The translations under genes were made by a program, and so were the position numbers. A DNA stretch of 64,000 bases from positions 1,426,001-1,490,000 of the forward strand of contig JAWHQI010000257.1 of NCBI GenBank assembly GCA_033032865.1, read 5' to 3'. Shown piece after piece: positions 54,069 through 64,000 of the stretch; within the stretch, counting starts at the first letter, position 1; each line of letters begins with the position of its first letter. This DNA is from Dactylorhiza incarnata (Eukaryota > Streptophyta > Magnoliopsida > Asparagales > Orchidaceae). The notes beneath the pieces are model-generated. The model did not search any database. It had not been told where the DNA came from and saw only the letters and a program-made list of their open reading frames with translations.

Positions 54069-54885
54069 TGTTGAAGCCATGAAAATCCTAGGCTCCAAAA
54101 TTCGGACCAATGCAGCCGGAGGCTACTCGCCCAGCAGTCCAACGAGATGACTTGGCTGGCAACGACGAAGAAGCTAGAAGAGCAACAAACAGGACCTCAT
54201 GTGCTGCGGCAGGGAGGTCCCACCACGTATCCAGAAGCTCAAGAGAGACTTCCCCTCCACAACCAAAAAATGGCCGAACAGGGTACGAGGAAGGCACCGA
54301 CTTGGCTAGTACCGGGAGTAGCGGCCAAGGTCGACGGGTCGGAGAAGTTGAACGAGGAGGGTTCCAAAAGCTCAAGTTTTATGTGCCAATCCAAGTACCC
54401 CTGGGGTCCTATTTATAGGAAAACCAAGGGGTAGGGGTTTTATAGCCCCCATCCTGCCTGACGACTATGGGAGACTCAGCGAGCATTAAGCCATAGTCGC
54501 CCGCCTGGCGAGTATTGGGTGCTGCTCGCACATGCTGGGTCAATACTCGCCCAGGTCTTCTACTGCTCCTGCGCTCGACGAACTCTCTGAATGCTACGTT
54601 CGACAAACTCCTGAAGGCTGCGTTCGACGAACTCCTGAAGGCTGCGTTCGACGAACTCCTGAAGGCTGCGTTCGACGTACTCTCTGAAGGCTGCGTTCGA
54701 CGAACTCTAGAAGGCTGCGTTCGACGAACTCCTGAAGGCTGCGTTCGACGAACACATCTACTACTCCTGCTGGCTGACTTTGTCTTGGTGTCTTGAACTG
54801 TTGACTTCTGTGTTGACCTTTTGACCTTGACTTCTGCCTACGTGGCTTTGAGTGGGCCCTAACCTCGGAGAATATAGGTTGTACA
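54069..54885 (-). repeat. 3' LTR of element B
   Basis: 817 bp, TGTTGAAG...GTTGTACA. The minus-strand TATA box lies within the palindrome TCCTATTTATAGGA (54407-54420). It is longer than the A LTR, partly because of a 24-bp array at 54575-54755. The polypurine tract AAAGAGCGGGGATTG follows at 54900-54886. Confidence 0.92.
54575..54755. repeat. 24-bp tandem repeat in B LTR, seven to eight units
   Basis: GAAGGCTGCGTTCGACGAAC plus TCCT units. Absent from the A LTR. Confidence 0.9.
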
Positions 54886-55007
54886 CAATCCCCGCTCTTT
54901 GCGAGTAACGCAGTTGCTCGGAAAGAATCATCCAATCTCTATTCGACGAGCTGCTTTGGGCGAGTATTATGATATATTCGGCAGTCACATGACTGGCTCC
55001 CGGACTC

Positions 55008-55016
55008 TATATATAG
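55008..55016 (+). promoter_or_regulatory. TATA box for antisense gene 1 of element B
   Basis: TATATATAG then a G-run, 55 bp before the ATG at 55063. Position and upstream sequence (CGGAAAGAATCATCCAA) match element A. Confidence 0.65.
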
Positions 55017-55062
55017 AGGGGGAGGGGTCTCTGATGGCACGACCTTTCTGATCTCGCTAAAG

Positions 55063-56694
55063 ATGTCGCGCACTCATGTCGAGGAAGCTGATGCTGACAT
55101 AGCCGATCTTCTGGGTATGCTGTCACCGTCTCGGAAGCCTGCTCGGGACGCCAAGCTTGAGGCCTTCCTTGATTCCAAGAAGAGGAAGAGGCTTGAAAAG
55201 AAGAAGAGGAAGAAAGATAGAAAGAAGGATGTCGCCGCCTCGGAGAATGTCGCCGATTCTCTAGTCGGCGGTACCCAGCAGATGCTTGACGACTTGGGTC
55301 TTTTTCGCGAGGGCGACTCGCCTGTGACTGATCCTCCTGTTGCAAAGGTCGCTGCGGGGGCGAGTACGGCGGGGACCTCGGCCCCAAATCCACCAGACGT
55401 CGCACCTGTGCGAGGTGATGTTACTTACTCGCCATCTTTTGGGTTAGTTCGCTGATTTCAACATTGCTAGCGAGGTTTTGACGCTTTCTGATACTCGCAG
55501 ATTCATCGATCGCAAATGCTCAGGAGGAGCCTTTGAATGTGCCGCCTTTGCGATCATCTCCGATGATCTCGCCTGGAGCTGGGGAGGGGTCGCACCGTGG
55601 TGGCTCAGTTCGGATCCTCCATGGCTCCCTTTTGGAGAAGAGGTCGTCGAGCGAGCAGAGGGCTCCCTCGGCGAGCAGCGCACCTCCACCGCCACCGCCT
55701 TCTCAAGAACCGGAGCTGGCGAGCAACCAGCAGCTGCCTGTGGGTGGGCTTCCGCCACCTCCTCCGTTCCCTCCTCCTGCCGAGATTCAGGGCGATCAGC
55801 GCCCTTCGTCCTCTGCTGCTCTTCCAACGAACCTGGGAGAATCCTCCCGCCGAGGCGGGGCTGGGGGTTCTTCGGGTTTCTTCGCTCCAAGGGGAGGAGG
55901 GCGACCAGTAGATGGTCGCGGCCGAGGAGACGCTTCTCGCGTCCGGGAACAAACTGGTGGGAATCAATCCATCCGGCGAGGTGCCGAGCACCATAACTCC
56001 TCTCCTCACCGAGGAAGGAGCCCCCCTCCTCGGCGATCTCGCAGTCCTCCTCGTGGCTTGAGAAATGATAGTCGCCGTCCGGGTAACTTAGCGACTGATC
56101 TGCGTGCTTTGCGGGATTCACTCTTTAATACTCGCTACTAAAGTCTTTTGCTCTCTTGTCTTCTTTTCAGCTCGCGCTCAGACTCCTGTGGGTGCTCTGA
56201 TTGATGGAGTCGGCCTGCCTTCTCGCGAGTACCAAGAGAGGGCTACTCGCGCTATCTTGGATCTGGAGGCGAAGATAGAGCGCCTGGCGATATGCGAGCC
56301 TCATCGCCGCTTGACTGACATGGAGTCGCGGGTTGAGCGCTTAGCGGTCGTCGAGCCTCATCGTCGACTGACCGAGCTTGAGGCGCGAGTATCTCGGCTG
56401 GAGGAATTCGATGCTCGGTTGACTGGCGTGGAATCTCGCCTACAGATTGCGAATGACTTGGAGCGTCGGGTCGCCAGGTTGGAGCATCGTCAGTAGCTTC
56501 ATTATGATGAGCTCGTCGGGATGCGTGCGAGCATGGGCTCGGTCGGCCGCTTGGCGAGGATTGAAGACCAGTTGCGGCAGGGCAAGGACACGATGACTCT
56601 GGCCTTCGAGCACTTCAAGTGTGCTCGCAGCATGGGCTGGGTCGGGCGACATCCGCAACCTCCTGAAGCCCAGGCGAACCTCCAAGGCCCCTAG
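55063..56694 (+). CDS. Antisense cassette gene 1 of element B: RS-rich, coiled-coil protein
   Basis: I predict three exons: 55063-55414, 55501-56082 and 56171-56694. Donors are GTGATG and GTAACT, acceptors CTCGCAG and TTTTCAG. Both introns are phase 1, as in element A. The joined frame is open except for TAG at 56494-56496. Without it the protein is 485 residues. Exon 1 has a strongly basic patch (KKRKRLEKKKRKKDRKK, residues about 39-55). Exon 2 has Pro runs and an Arg/Ser/Pro tract (GRSPPPRRSRSPPRG, about 288-303). Exon 3 is a heptad-like helix with an internal repeat (EPHRRLT(D/E)(M/L)E(S/A)RV twice). The third exon begins A-R-A in both elements. Function unknown. Conservation of the splice plan implies past selection on the protein. 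Confidence 0.7.
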
Positions 56695-57055
56695 TAGATG
56701 TCTTCTGTTTGTTTGTTGTATGGTCGCCCCTTGGGCGAGTGTCTTGTAATTTGAATAATATTTGAGTAATTTTTATTGGCGAGTAGATAAAACTCGCCCT
56801 TAATTTACTATTCACTCGCTTGATTGTTGTGATGCCTGATGTTTTCACTATCTTCTTTTTTGTGGTCTTTTTGCGAGTAGTGGTTGAATATCGATCGTAG
56901 TTGGCGAGCTTCCTTGTATCTTTGTGCATGTGCCCGCTCGCTGAGTGATGATGATTTGACGTGCGTCGGTGGCTTTTGGCGACGTTCCTTGCTATTCGCC
57001 ATCCTATACTCGTACTCGCGGCGGCGTACGCGATAAGCCAAGTATCCCCGACTAC
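56695..57055. other. Spacer between antisense genes 1 and 2, element B
   Basis: AT-rich start (AATAATATTTGAGTAATTTT, suitable for transcript ends), then upstream promoter region of gene 2 rich in GCGAGTA/TACTCGC motifs. No gene. Confidence 0.4.
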
Positions 57056-57064
57056 TATAAATAG
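57056..57064 (+). promoter_or_regulatory. TATA box for antisense gene 2 of element B
   Basis: TATAAATAG then a G-rich stretch, 125 bp before the ATG at 57181. Corresponds to 6234-6242 of element A. Confidence 0.65.
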
Positions 57065-57180
57065 GGAGGGTGGGTACGTATTTATTATGCTTTCTGGCGA
57101 TCTTTTGTATTGTTAGCGAGTATCTTCCTATTGCTTCCTTTCTCGCCTCGTTTGATACTCGCTCCTTCTCCTCTTCTAGA

Positions 57181-59063
57181 ATGACTGATGAGGCGGCTAT
57201 TCGGCGTGCGAATCACGCCAAGAACTTCGGGGCGACTACCTTCAAGAAACCGATCCTTCGGCCGCAGGACTTGAAGGAATTCTGCGCCAAGTATTTGTCG
57301 CCTGGGTATGTCGCCAGGCTCCCCCGCGAGGATGAGCGACTGAACTCATTCTCGACGACCGAGCTGGTGTTCCCCACTCGCCACTTCGAGGTCGGCCTGC
57401 GACTACCCCTTTGGACGGAGTTTTGTCAAATCCTCCGCTTCTTTGGAATAAGTCCCCGCCCAGATCAATCCTAACGGGGTGGCGATGATTATCGGGTTTT
57501 TGTGCTTCCTGCGAGAACAGAAGATCGCCTTCGATCTTTCTGTCTTCCGGCGAGTATTCCACTTCAACGCTACTGGCGAGGGCGTTGTCTTCTTATGCAG
57601 CCACTTCTGCACACTGACCGGCACGACGAACAAGAATCATCGCTGGGGTGAGCGACTAGTCGTCATAAGTGACGACTTTCCAGTTATCCCCACCTCATCC
57701 TTCCAGCCGGCGGAAAGCGCCTTTCTGACTCCTTACCTGGAGGAGACGAGGGAGAAGCTGCTCGACAGCTTCAGGGGGTCGTCGCCTGGATGTCCTCGTC
57801 TGGAGGAAGCGAGTAAACGAGCTCGCTGAAGTGTTCGCAGGCGAAGGTAGTTTTCTGAGCGAGTATTACGCATACTCGTCTTTTGTCTTCAACTGACGAC
57901 TAATACCTTGTGTTTCGTTCTGTTTGCAGCTACTCGCTCCTTGCCGAGCGAGCTTATTCCGCTAGCGCCGAAGGCGGGGGCTTCCACCCCGATCGACTCG
58001 TCGCTGGGCGGCGATGAGCAGGAGGTCGCCGGTGATGATGCTGAGCCTTCTAGGAAGCGGAAGGGTAAGGCCAAGTCCAGGGAGCCTGCGACTAGGAAAA
58101 AAAAGGAGGCCGCCAAGAGGGACCTGAATGCGAAGGCAAATCCTTCAGAGGCTGGCGAGCCCAGCAGCCATCTGCACTTCGGTGAAGGCATTCAAAGCGA
58201 GGATGCCTATGGTCGCCCTCTGGTGTCCTGGGCTGAGCGAGCTCATGAAGTAACATTGAGCACCAACCTCCCCTCCTGGTCGGAGGATTGGGAGGATACG
58301 GGCGAGCGTTCGACGTGATGTTCGCCCTCTATGGTCGCGCCGATGCCGAGGCCCTGCAAGAGGTTTCGGCCGAGTATTTAGCTCACCAGAGTTCGCGAGC
58401 CTACCTGCGAGCTGCCGAGCTCGGCCATACAGCGTCGAGGCGGCTGCTGGATTATGAGCAGGTGATGAAAGTGCAGGCGAAGAAGCTCATCGTCATGGGG
58501 CTGGAGGCCGCCAAGTGGAAAGATCATGAGGTACTCGCTCGTCGCATTTCTGGTTTTTGGGATAGTCGCCTTTTGCGCCGATCGATGTTTGTTAACCACT
58601 GTCTTTATCTGTACAGGCTGCCGAGGTGGAAATGGCGAAGAAGGTATCTCAGCTGGAGAAGGAGCTGGAAGATACTCGGCAGACCTTGGAGGCCGCCCAA
58701 GTTCGTATCGCCGAGTTGGAAACTCGGCCTGCCGAGCAACAACCCTCGGCGGCGGGCCCCTCCAGGGGAAAGCAGATAAGGATGCACGGCGACGAGATGC
58801 CACACATCCGCCGGGAGATCGCGAGGGCGACCGGGAATGTCGTCCTGAGCAGGTTGAAAGCCGAAGGTATGCTGAAGCCGGAGGCGATGAACTTGACCGT
58901 GCTGGACTTCATCCCGACGCTACTCGTCGAAGAGTCCAGCTCTCCTATGCGAGATCTTCCATCCTCATCCACCGATTCCGAAGATGACGATTCTGAGGGC
59001 AAGGGTGATGATGGCGAAGATGTCGACGTAGACGGCGAGGACGATGGCGATGATGATGCCTAG
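57181..59063 (+). pseudogene. Antisense cassette gene 2 of element B: 'putative gypsy type transposon' domain protein
   Basis: Predicted exons 57181-57846, 57930-58530 and 58617-59063, with the same intron phases (1, then 0) as in element A. The Transposase_28-like region is recognisable (HFEVGLRLPLWTEFCQILRF, then GVAMIIGFLCFLREQKIAFD) but is broken by one extra base near 57453. A second shift lies near 57775 and a third near 58300. Exon 3 is intact and ends in a long acidic tail (SSTDSEDDDSEGKGDDGED and further Asp/Glu), longer than that of A. The lesions are recent-looking single indels. The gene is convergent with pol, whose stop is at 60261. Confidence 0.72.
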
Positions 59064-59479
59064 TCGCCGATCTTTTGTTGATAGTTGTACATTATTTTTT
59101 GAAGATGTAATTATCAAAAATTGATGAAATACAAATTTTTGTGCTCGCCTGACTTTTGTTTTTCTTGTTTACATGTCGAGTAGTCTTCTAGGCTTGCGAC
59201 GAGATTGAGTGCTCGCTAGGCTCCTAGGCGCGGGCGAGATTGAGTGTTGCGGTCGACGATCACATATTACTCGCACCTGCATACTCGCATGTATAGTCGC
59301 ACACGCATACTCGCCATCTTCAAGGAAAACTTTGTCGGAGCCAATCTGTGGAGTGTCTTCGGAGAAGGTCTTGGGGGATAAATGCTCCTAAAGCTCTCTT
59401 TTGTACCTGATGAAAGACTGTCAGGATGTTTGTAGCAATAATGGACTCTAGGATGAGAAGAGTAGAGGATAACCATTGG
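59064..59479. other. Downstream region of antisense gene 2, element B
   Basis: AT-rich for about 70 bp after the stop, then a cluster of TACTCGC motifs (59268-59315). No gene. Confidence 0.4.
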
Positions 59480-59725
59480 GATGGTCTTAGGGGACACAAC
59501 ATCCATAGGTTTCCGTCCTACCATAACGGTGATGTTGGTGAAGTGGTTGACAAGTAGAGACTGACAGTCGGGGAGGTCCAAAGACACATCATCTCGAGGT
59601 CTCCATCCTACTGTGATGCTGATGCTGGTGAAGAGATTGACAAGTAGGGACTGGCAGTCGGGGAGGTCCAAAGACACATCATCCCGAGGTCTTCATCCTA
59701 CTGTGGTGTTGATGCTGTTCCGACG
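59480..59725. repeat. 90-bp tandem repeat, about three units
   Basis: GTCGGGGAGGTCCAAAGACA at 59567 and 59657, with a more diverged unit before. Shares GTCGGGGAGGT and CATCC(C/T)(A/G)AGGTCTCCATCCT with the 95-bp array of element A. Confidence 0.85.
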
Positions 59726-59799
59726 AACTTTCTCCTGACATACTCAACAATCAGAGGGGATTAAACACACCAACTCAAATGATTGGACATCGTCATTAG

Positions 59800-60110
59800 A
59801 AACGAAATGTCATGCTGCGAGCCTTTTACTCTTTGAGAATTTGTGACGCCTTTATTCAAGGGTCCCTTAAGAGGTTAAGTAGATCATCCTATCGTCGAGC
59901 TAGGAGGTCGGCACGACTTCTTCCTGATAATCCCTCCAGTCGGATGAGAGATGCGGTCAGAGGGAACCGCGGCCAACATGCAGGGGGGAGCTGATCTCGA
60001 CCGTCAATGCAGAGGCTTGGTCTTAGGGGAACGCACTACCGAGGCACCGTCCCATCATCCGTTCTGGATCTTACGAGAATCAAGTCGGAGGCATGTTTCC
60101 CAACCCGACG
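59800..60110. other. Conserved block between cassette and pol, element B
   Basis: Counterpart of 9205-9520. Nearly gap-free similarity over about 270 bp, at a level I judge as high as in the pol coding region. One 3-base gap and one 1-base gap are seen. Confidence 0.6.
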
Positions 60111-60260
60111 CGGAGGTCGGCTTTACCTGCTTTCCTTCTTTCTTTTAAGATAGTTGTTATTGTGATGGGAGCAAGAATCTCTCGCCATTCCCTTTTCAGG
60201 GAGGTGAGGAATTTATTAATAAACAATTAATTTACAGGAGAGGGAGGTACATGTTCCCGC

Positions 60261-61540
60261 TCAGGGATAAAATCTTTTCAGGTCATCGCCGCTCCAGGTA
60301 TTTCCCAATAGCTCCCCTTCGTGATTTTGTAGGCGATATCCTCCTGTTGCAAGTGGTTCATGGATGATGAAAGGTCCTTCCCAATTTGGGTTGAGCTTTC
60401 CAACGGCTGCTGATCTTCCTGCCGCGTCCACCTTCTTCAGGACTAGATCACCTGCTTGGAAGTGTTTGAGGCGAACGTGTTTGTCGAAATGCTTCGCCAT
60501 TCGACGCTTGATCTCCTCTTGTCGGACTGAGGCTAAGTCTCGGAGTTCTTCAATGTAGTCGAGGGAGAGCTTCTGAGCTTCCTTATTCTCCAGATGCCAT
60601 TCTTCGTCTCCGTCTTCAGCCGCGATCACCCTCGGACTCCTGACCTCGAACTCTACTGGAATGAGAGCCTCGGACCCATGAAAGAGTTTGAACGGGGTTT
60701 CCCCTGTGGCTGAGCTAGGAGTGGTTCTCAAAGCCCACAACACCGAGGGGAGCTGTTCTGCCCAATTACCTCTTAGGTTCTCGACTTTCTTCTTCAGCAG
60801 GTTGATGATCAGCTTGTTGGCGGCCTCCACTTGTCCGTTGGTCCTTGGATGATGTGCTGACGCAAACCGAAGATCAGTTCCGAGTTGCCTGCAAAAATCT
60901 TCCAGCTCCAAGCTGGCGAATTGGGGACCGTTGTCGGCGACGATGGCGAGAGGGATCCCGAACCTGTAGACGATCTCTCCCCAGATGAAGCTCTTCATGA
61001 TTTGAGAGGTGGTCTTGGCCAGAGCTTTTGCCTCGATCCACTTAGAGAAGTAGTCGATCATGACGAGAATGAACTTCCTATGGCCACTAGCCGAGGGAAA
61101 GGGACCTATCAAATCCATTCCCCAGATAGTGAACGGCCAAGGGCGGTGATCGAGCGAAGTTGCTGGGCTGGCTGCAACTGAAGGGGGGCAAACAACTGAC
61201 TCTTTTGACATTTCTTCGAGAAGACCTCTGTATCCTTGCGGATAGTGGGACAGAAGTAGCCATGCCTCAAGATCCTTTGCTCCAAAGTGCGAGTCCCAGA
61301 ATGGCTTCCGCACTCTCCCGAGTGGATCTCTTCCAATACTCGAGGTACTTCGTCTTCAGAGACACATCTAGCCAGTGGGCCAGAGATGGTCTTGCGATAT
61401 AGCTCCCCATTCTGCAACAAATAGTACGCCGTCTTGTATCGAAACTTCCTTTGATCCCCATCCTCCGCGGGGAGCTGCCCGGTAGATAGAAATGCTACGA
61501 ACGGATCCATCCACGAGGGGCGCTGCTCGATCTCCATCAT
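60261..61540 (-). pseudogene. pol: Integrase of element B, frameshifted
   Basis: From 61540: linker, zinc site HSGECGSHSG with KKCQKSQLF (the last Cys is Ser, unlike KKCQKCQLF of A). A one-base deletion near 61140 relative to A shifts the frame. Then comes the DDE core (WGMDLIGPFPSASG, VADNGPQF, VEAANKLIINLL) and a GPF-type end (NWEGPFIIHEPLA) to DDLKRFYP at 60261. The core keeps its three acidic residues. The zinc-site change and the shift make the protein non-functional. Confidence 0.9.
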
Positions 61541-61561
61541 CTCTCCTTCCTTGATGGACGA

Positions 61562-63534
61562 TCAGAACAATTCAGTGACGATCCCTCCAGCCCTTGGCCC
61601 ATACTTGGCCAGACGATCCGCTGCCGAGTTCTCCTCTCTCGGTACATGCTCAACGAAGAAGGATTGAAATCCGCCAATTAATCCTTTCACCTTGACAAGA
61701 TACTTTTGCAGAATGGTGTCGCGTACTTCGAACTCTCCCCGAATCTGCGACGCGGCCACCATTGAATCAGTGAAGGCCCTGACGTCTTGGATGCCCAGCT
61801 CCTTTGCGAGACGCAAGCCCGCTATTATGGCCTCGTATTCTGCCTGGTTATTCGTGACGGGAAAGAGGATCTCGACGGCCTGGTCGATTCTAGTTCCCTG
61901 TGGGCTGACAAGAAGGATGCCCACTCCCACAGAGCTCTTGCCTGAAGCTCCGTCCACGAACATCTTCCAAGGGATGGGAGTAGTTGCCTCCTCTCCTGGC
62001 TCTGCCTCTACTGAGAAGTCGGCTAAGAAGTCTGCCACTGCCTGTGCTTTGATCGCCACCCGGGGCGAGAAGGAAATGTCAAACTCACTGAGTTCTACCG
62101 ACCATTTCACCAGCCTTCCTGAATGCTCCACCCCTTCCAAGATATTTCGGAGGGGATGGTCAGTCACGACCCGGATAGAGTGAGCTTGAAAATAAGGCCG
62201 AAGCTTTCGTGCCGACACCACCAAGGCGAAGACAAGCTTCTCCAAGATTGGGTACTTTAGCTCCGCCTTCTTGAGGACCTGACTAACATAGTAAACAGGG
62301 AGCTGCTTCTTTCCTTCTTCCCGGATCAGCACTGAGCTTACTGCTTCCACTCCTACTCCCAAGTAGATGAGTAGGTCTTCGCCTTCCTTCGGGCTCTGAA
62401 GGAGAGGTGTTTGGGTCAACTGCTCCTTCAGCTTACCGAACGCCTTTTCGCAGTCGTCGGACCAAACGAAGCTCTCGCTTTTCCAAAGCGATTTGAAAAA
62501 TGGAGAGCACTTCTCCCCTGCCTTTGACAGAAAGCGGCTAAGACCCGCCAACCTTCCTGTCAGCCTTTGAACTTCTTTCATCGTCTTCGGCGAGGTCATC
62601 TCCAAGATCGCCTTAACCTTGTCAGGGTTCGGCTTCACTCCCTCTGGGGTGATGAGATGTCCCAGAAACTTTCCTCTTCCATCCCCGAACACACACTTTG
62701 CCGGATTGAGCCTCATCTTGAACTTCTTTAGCGTTTCGAAGGTCTCTATCAGATCAGCCACATGCTCCCTAAAGCTCTTGCTCTTAATCAAGAGGTCGTC
62801 CACGTATACCTCCAGGTTCCTCCCCTTCTGCTTCTTGAACACGTGGTCCATCATCCGCTGGTAGGTTGCTCCTGCATTCTTTAGCCCAAAAGGCATCATC
62901 TTGTAGTTGTAGCATCCATCACCTGTGATGAAGGAAACATCGCGGCATTTGGGAGGATACATCCGAATCTGATGATATCCTGAAAACGCATCAAGGAAGC
63001 TCATTACAGAAAAACAGATGGCTGAATCAACCAGCGCATCGATTCGAGGCAAGGGATAACAATCCTTCGGACAGCTTTTATTCATCAAAGAGAAAAATCT
63101 ACACACATCCTCCAGCTACCCCCAGTTTTTTTGACCATTACAACATTTGAGACTCAGCCTGGGTACTGGATCTCTGACACAAAACCCGCATCCAGCAGCT
63201 TCTTCATTTCCTCACGGATAGGTCCGGCCAACATGATGACACTTGACCTCTTCTTTTGGCGGACGGGCTTCACCGCGGGGTCGAGATTGAGGTGGTGGCA
63301 AGCAACCTCTGGGTCGATCCCGGGCATCTCAGCAGCACTCCAAGCAAAGATGTCGACGTTCTCCTGCAAGCACGTCGTCATCTCAATCTTCTCGCTGACC
63401 TTCAGCGATCCTCCGATTTTCAGCAATCCAGGTACTCCTGCTGCGGAGAGTACCTCGATTTCTTCAACCTCCTCGGACGCCTCCATCCGGGCCGTGCCTC
63501 CCGTCACCCTTTCGAACTCCTCCGCGTCAGCCAT
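61562..63534 (-). pseudogene. pol: Reverse transcriptase, RNase H and archaeal-type RNase H of element B
   Basis: From 63534: pre-RT segment (NVDIFAWSAAEMPGIDPEVA), a TGA at 63154-63156 where related elements have Trp (YPG-stop-VSNVVMVKK), and a frameshift near 63095 after RMCVDF. RT then runs on with PLPRIDALVDSA, SFLDAFSGYHQIRM, MPFGLKNAGATYQRM and the intact YVDD (LEVYVDDLLIKSK). RNase H follows, then the Tat-specific second RNase H with VDGAS, NNQAEYE, FTDSM and AADRLAKYG. A TGA at 61562-61564 separates it from integrase, replacing the Arg codon of element A. Confidence 0.92.
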
Positions 63535-63556
63535 CCAGCTGATGGTGCTGATCTAG

Positions 63557-64000
63557 CTAAGGTAGCACTCGCGGGCGGCTCTTGGATCGCTCCTGATCCT
63601 CACCTGGACGTCCCGCGGATGGGACGGCCTTGAAGGTGTTGAGAAGTGGCCTCCCGAAGATGGCCTTGTAGCAACTCGGGGCGTCAACGATGATGAAACG
63701 GCACTGGAGAGGGGTGCCACCGAGAGTTACAAGGAGATCTACTCCTCCTTCCACCTCTTTCTTCTCTCCAGAGAAGCCAAAGAGGGGACCATTCGGCGCT
63801 CGGACTCTTGCTGCTCCGACGCCCAGCCCGTCGAATGTTTCCTTGAAGACGACGTTCACGGAACTGCCGTTATCGATCAGAATTCGATCAACGGTGAAGT
63901 CCTCCATGGCAGCTTGAATCACGAGGGCATTATGGAAGGGATTCTCATTCCCCAGCATGTCCTCCTCTGAGAAGGTGATCTCCTCCAATGGGGCGGTGCC
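63557..64000 (-). pseudogene. pol: Aspartic protease region of element B, cut by window edge
   Basis: Minus-strand frame with ITFSEED, then the protease active site ILIDNGSSVNVVF and the conserved YKAIFGRPLLNTFKAV. The frame shifts near 63620 and another frame carries a TAG at about 63553 before the pre-RT segment. Gag should lie immediately to the right, outside the window. Confidence 0.85.

Larger units (their letters stand above)
54069..64000 (-). mobile_element. Tat-lineage Ty3/gypsy element B with antisense gene cassette (continues beyond window)
   Basis: Minus-strand element inserted into copia G, with left flank AAGAA (54064-54068). From the left: 3' LTR, polypurine tract, antisense genes 1 and 2 on the plus strand (55008-59063), tandem array, conserved block, integrase, second RNase H, RT, protease. 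Gag and the 5' LTR lie to the right of the window. It has the same plan as element A, but with RT and protease present. Confidence 0.93.

Overview
The window reads as nuclear DNA of a flowering plant, packed with nested transposable elements. The evidence is Athila- and Tat-lineage Ty3/gypsy elements, a Ty1/copia element primed by initiator-Met tRNA, PIF/Harbinger, CACTA and hAT relics, and one fragment resembling a plant BBR/BPC transcription factor. I cannot name the species. I see no complete host gene.

Layout. 1-3778 and 13764-14443 are a Ty3/gypsy element (F) that keeps gag but no pol. Its 3' LTR is split by Tat-type element A (3779-13763, minus strand). 14506-18818 holds a Tourist-like MITE, a hAT-type MITE and a decayed PIF/Harbinger transposon with both its genes. 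21432-22775 plus 37040-38705 are gag, leader and 5' LTR of element E, a relative of F. E is split by D (22776-37039), a complete 14.3 kb Athila-type element with nearly identical 2.9 kb LTRs and a perfect target duplication. 38706-50251 is a mosaic of relics: LTR pieces, a 1.9 kb inverted repeat, gypsy and copia pol remnants, a CACTA end, a solo LTR and the BPC-like fragment. 50252-54068 is a copia element (G), cut in its reverse transcriptase by a second Tat element, B (54069 to beyond 64000, minus strand).

The most interesting content is shared by A and B. Each carries, between the 3' LTR and the end of pol and on the strand opposite gag-pol, a cassette of two genes. Each gene has its own TATA box and three exons, and the intron phases agree between the two copies. 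The first gene encodes a protein with a basic N-terminus, an Arg/Ser/Pro-rich middle and a coiled-coil C-terminus. The second encodes a protein with a domain like the Pfam 'putative gypsy type transposon' family and an acidic tail. A tandem-repeat array and a conserved block of about 300 bp lie between the converging 3' ends of the cassette and of pol. Extra antisense ORFs are known in Tat-lineage elements. The two-gene, intron-bearing, separately promoted organisation read here in two copies is the part worth following up.

Element D is the youngest insertion and may still be transcribed. Its gag-protease and RT-integrase parts are separated by one in-frame UAA. A, B, E, F and G are damaged by truncation, frameshifts or stops.
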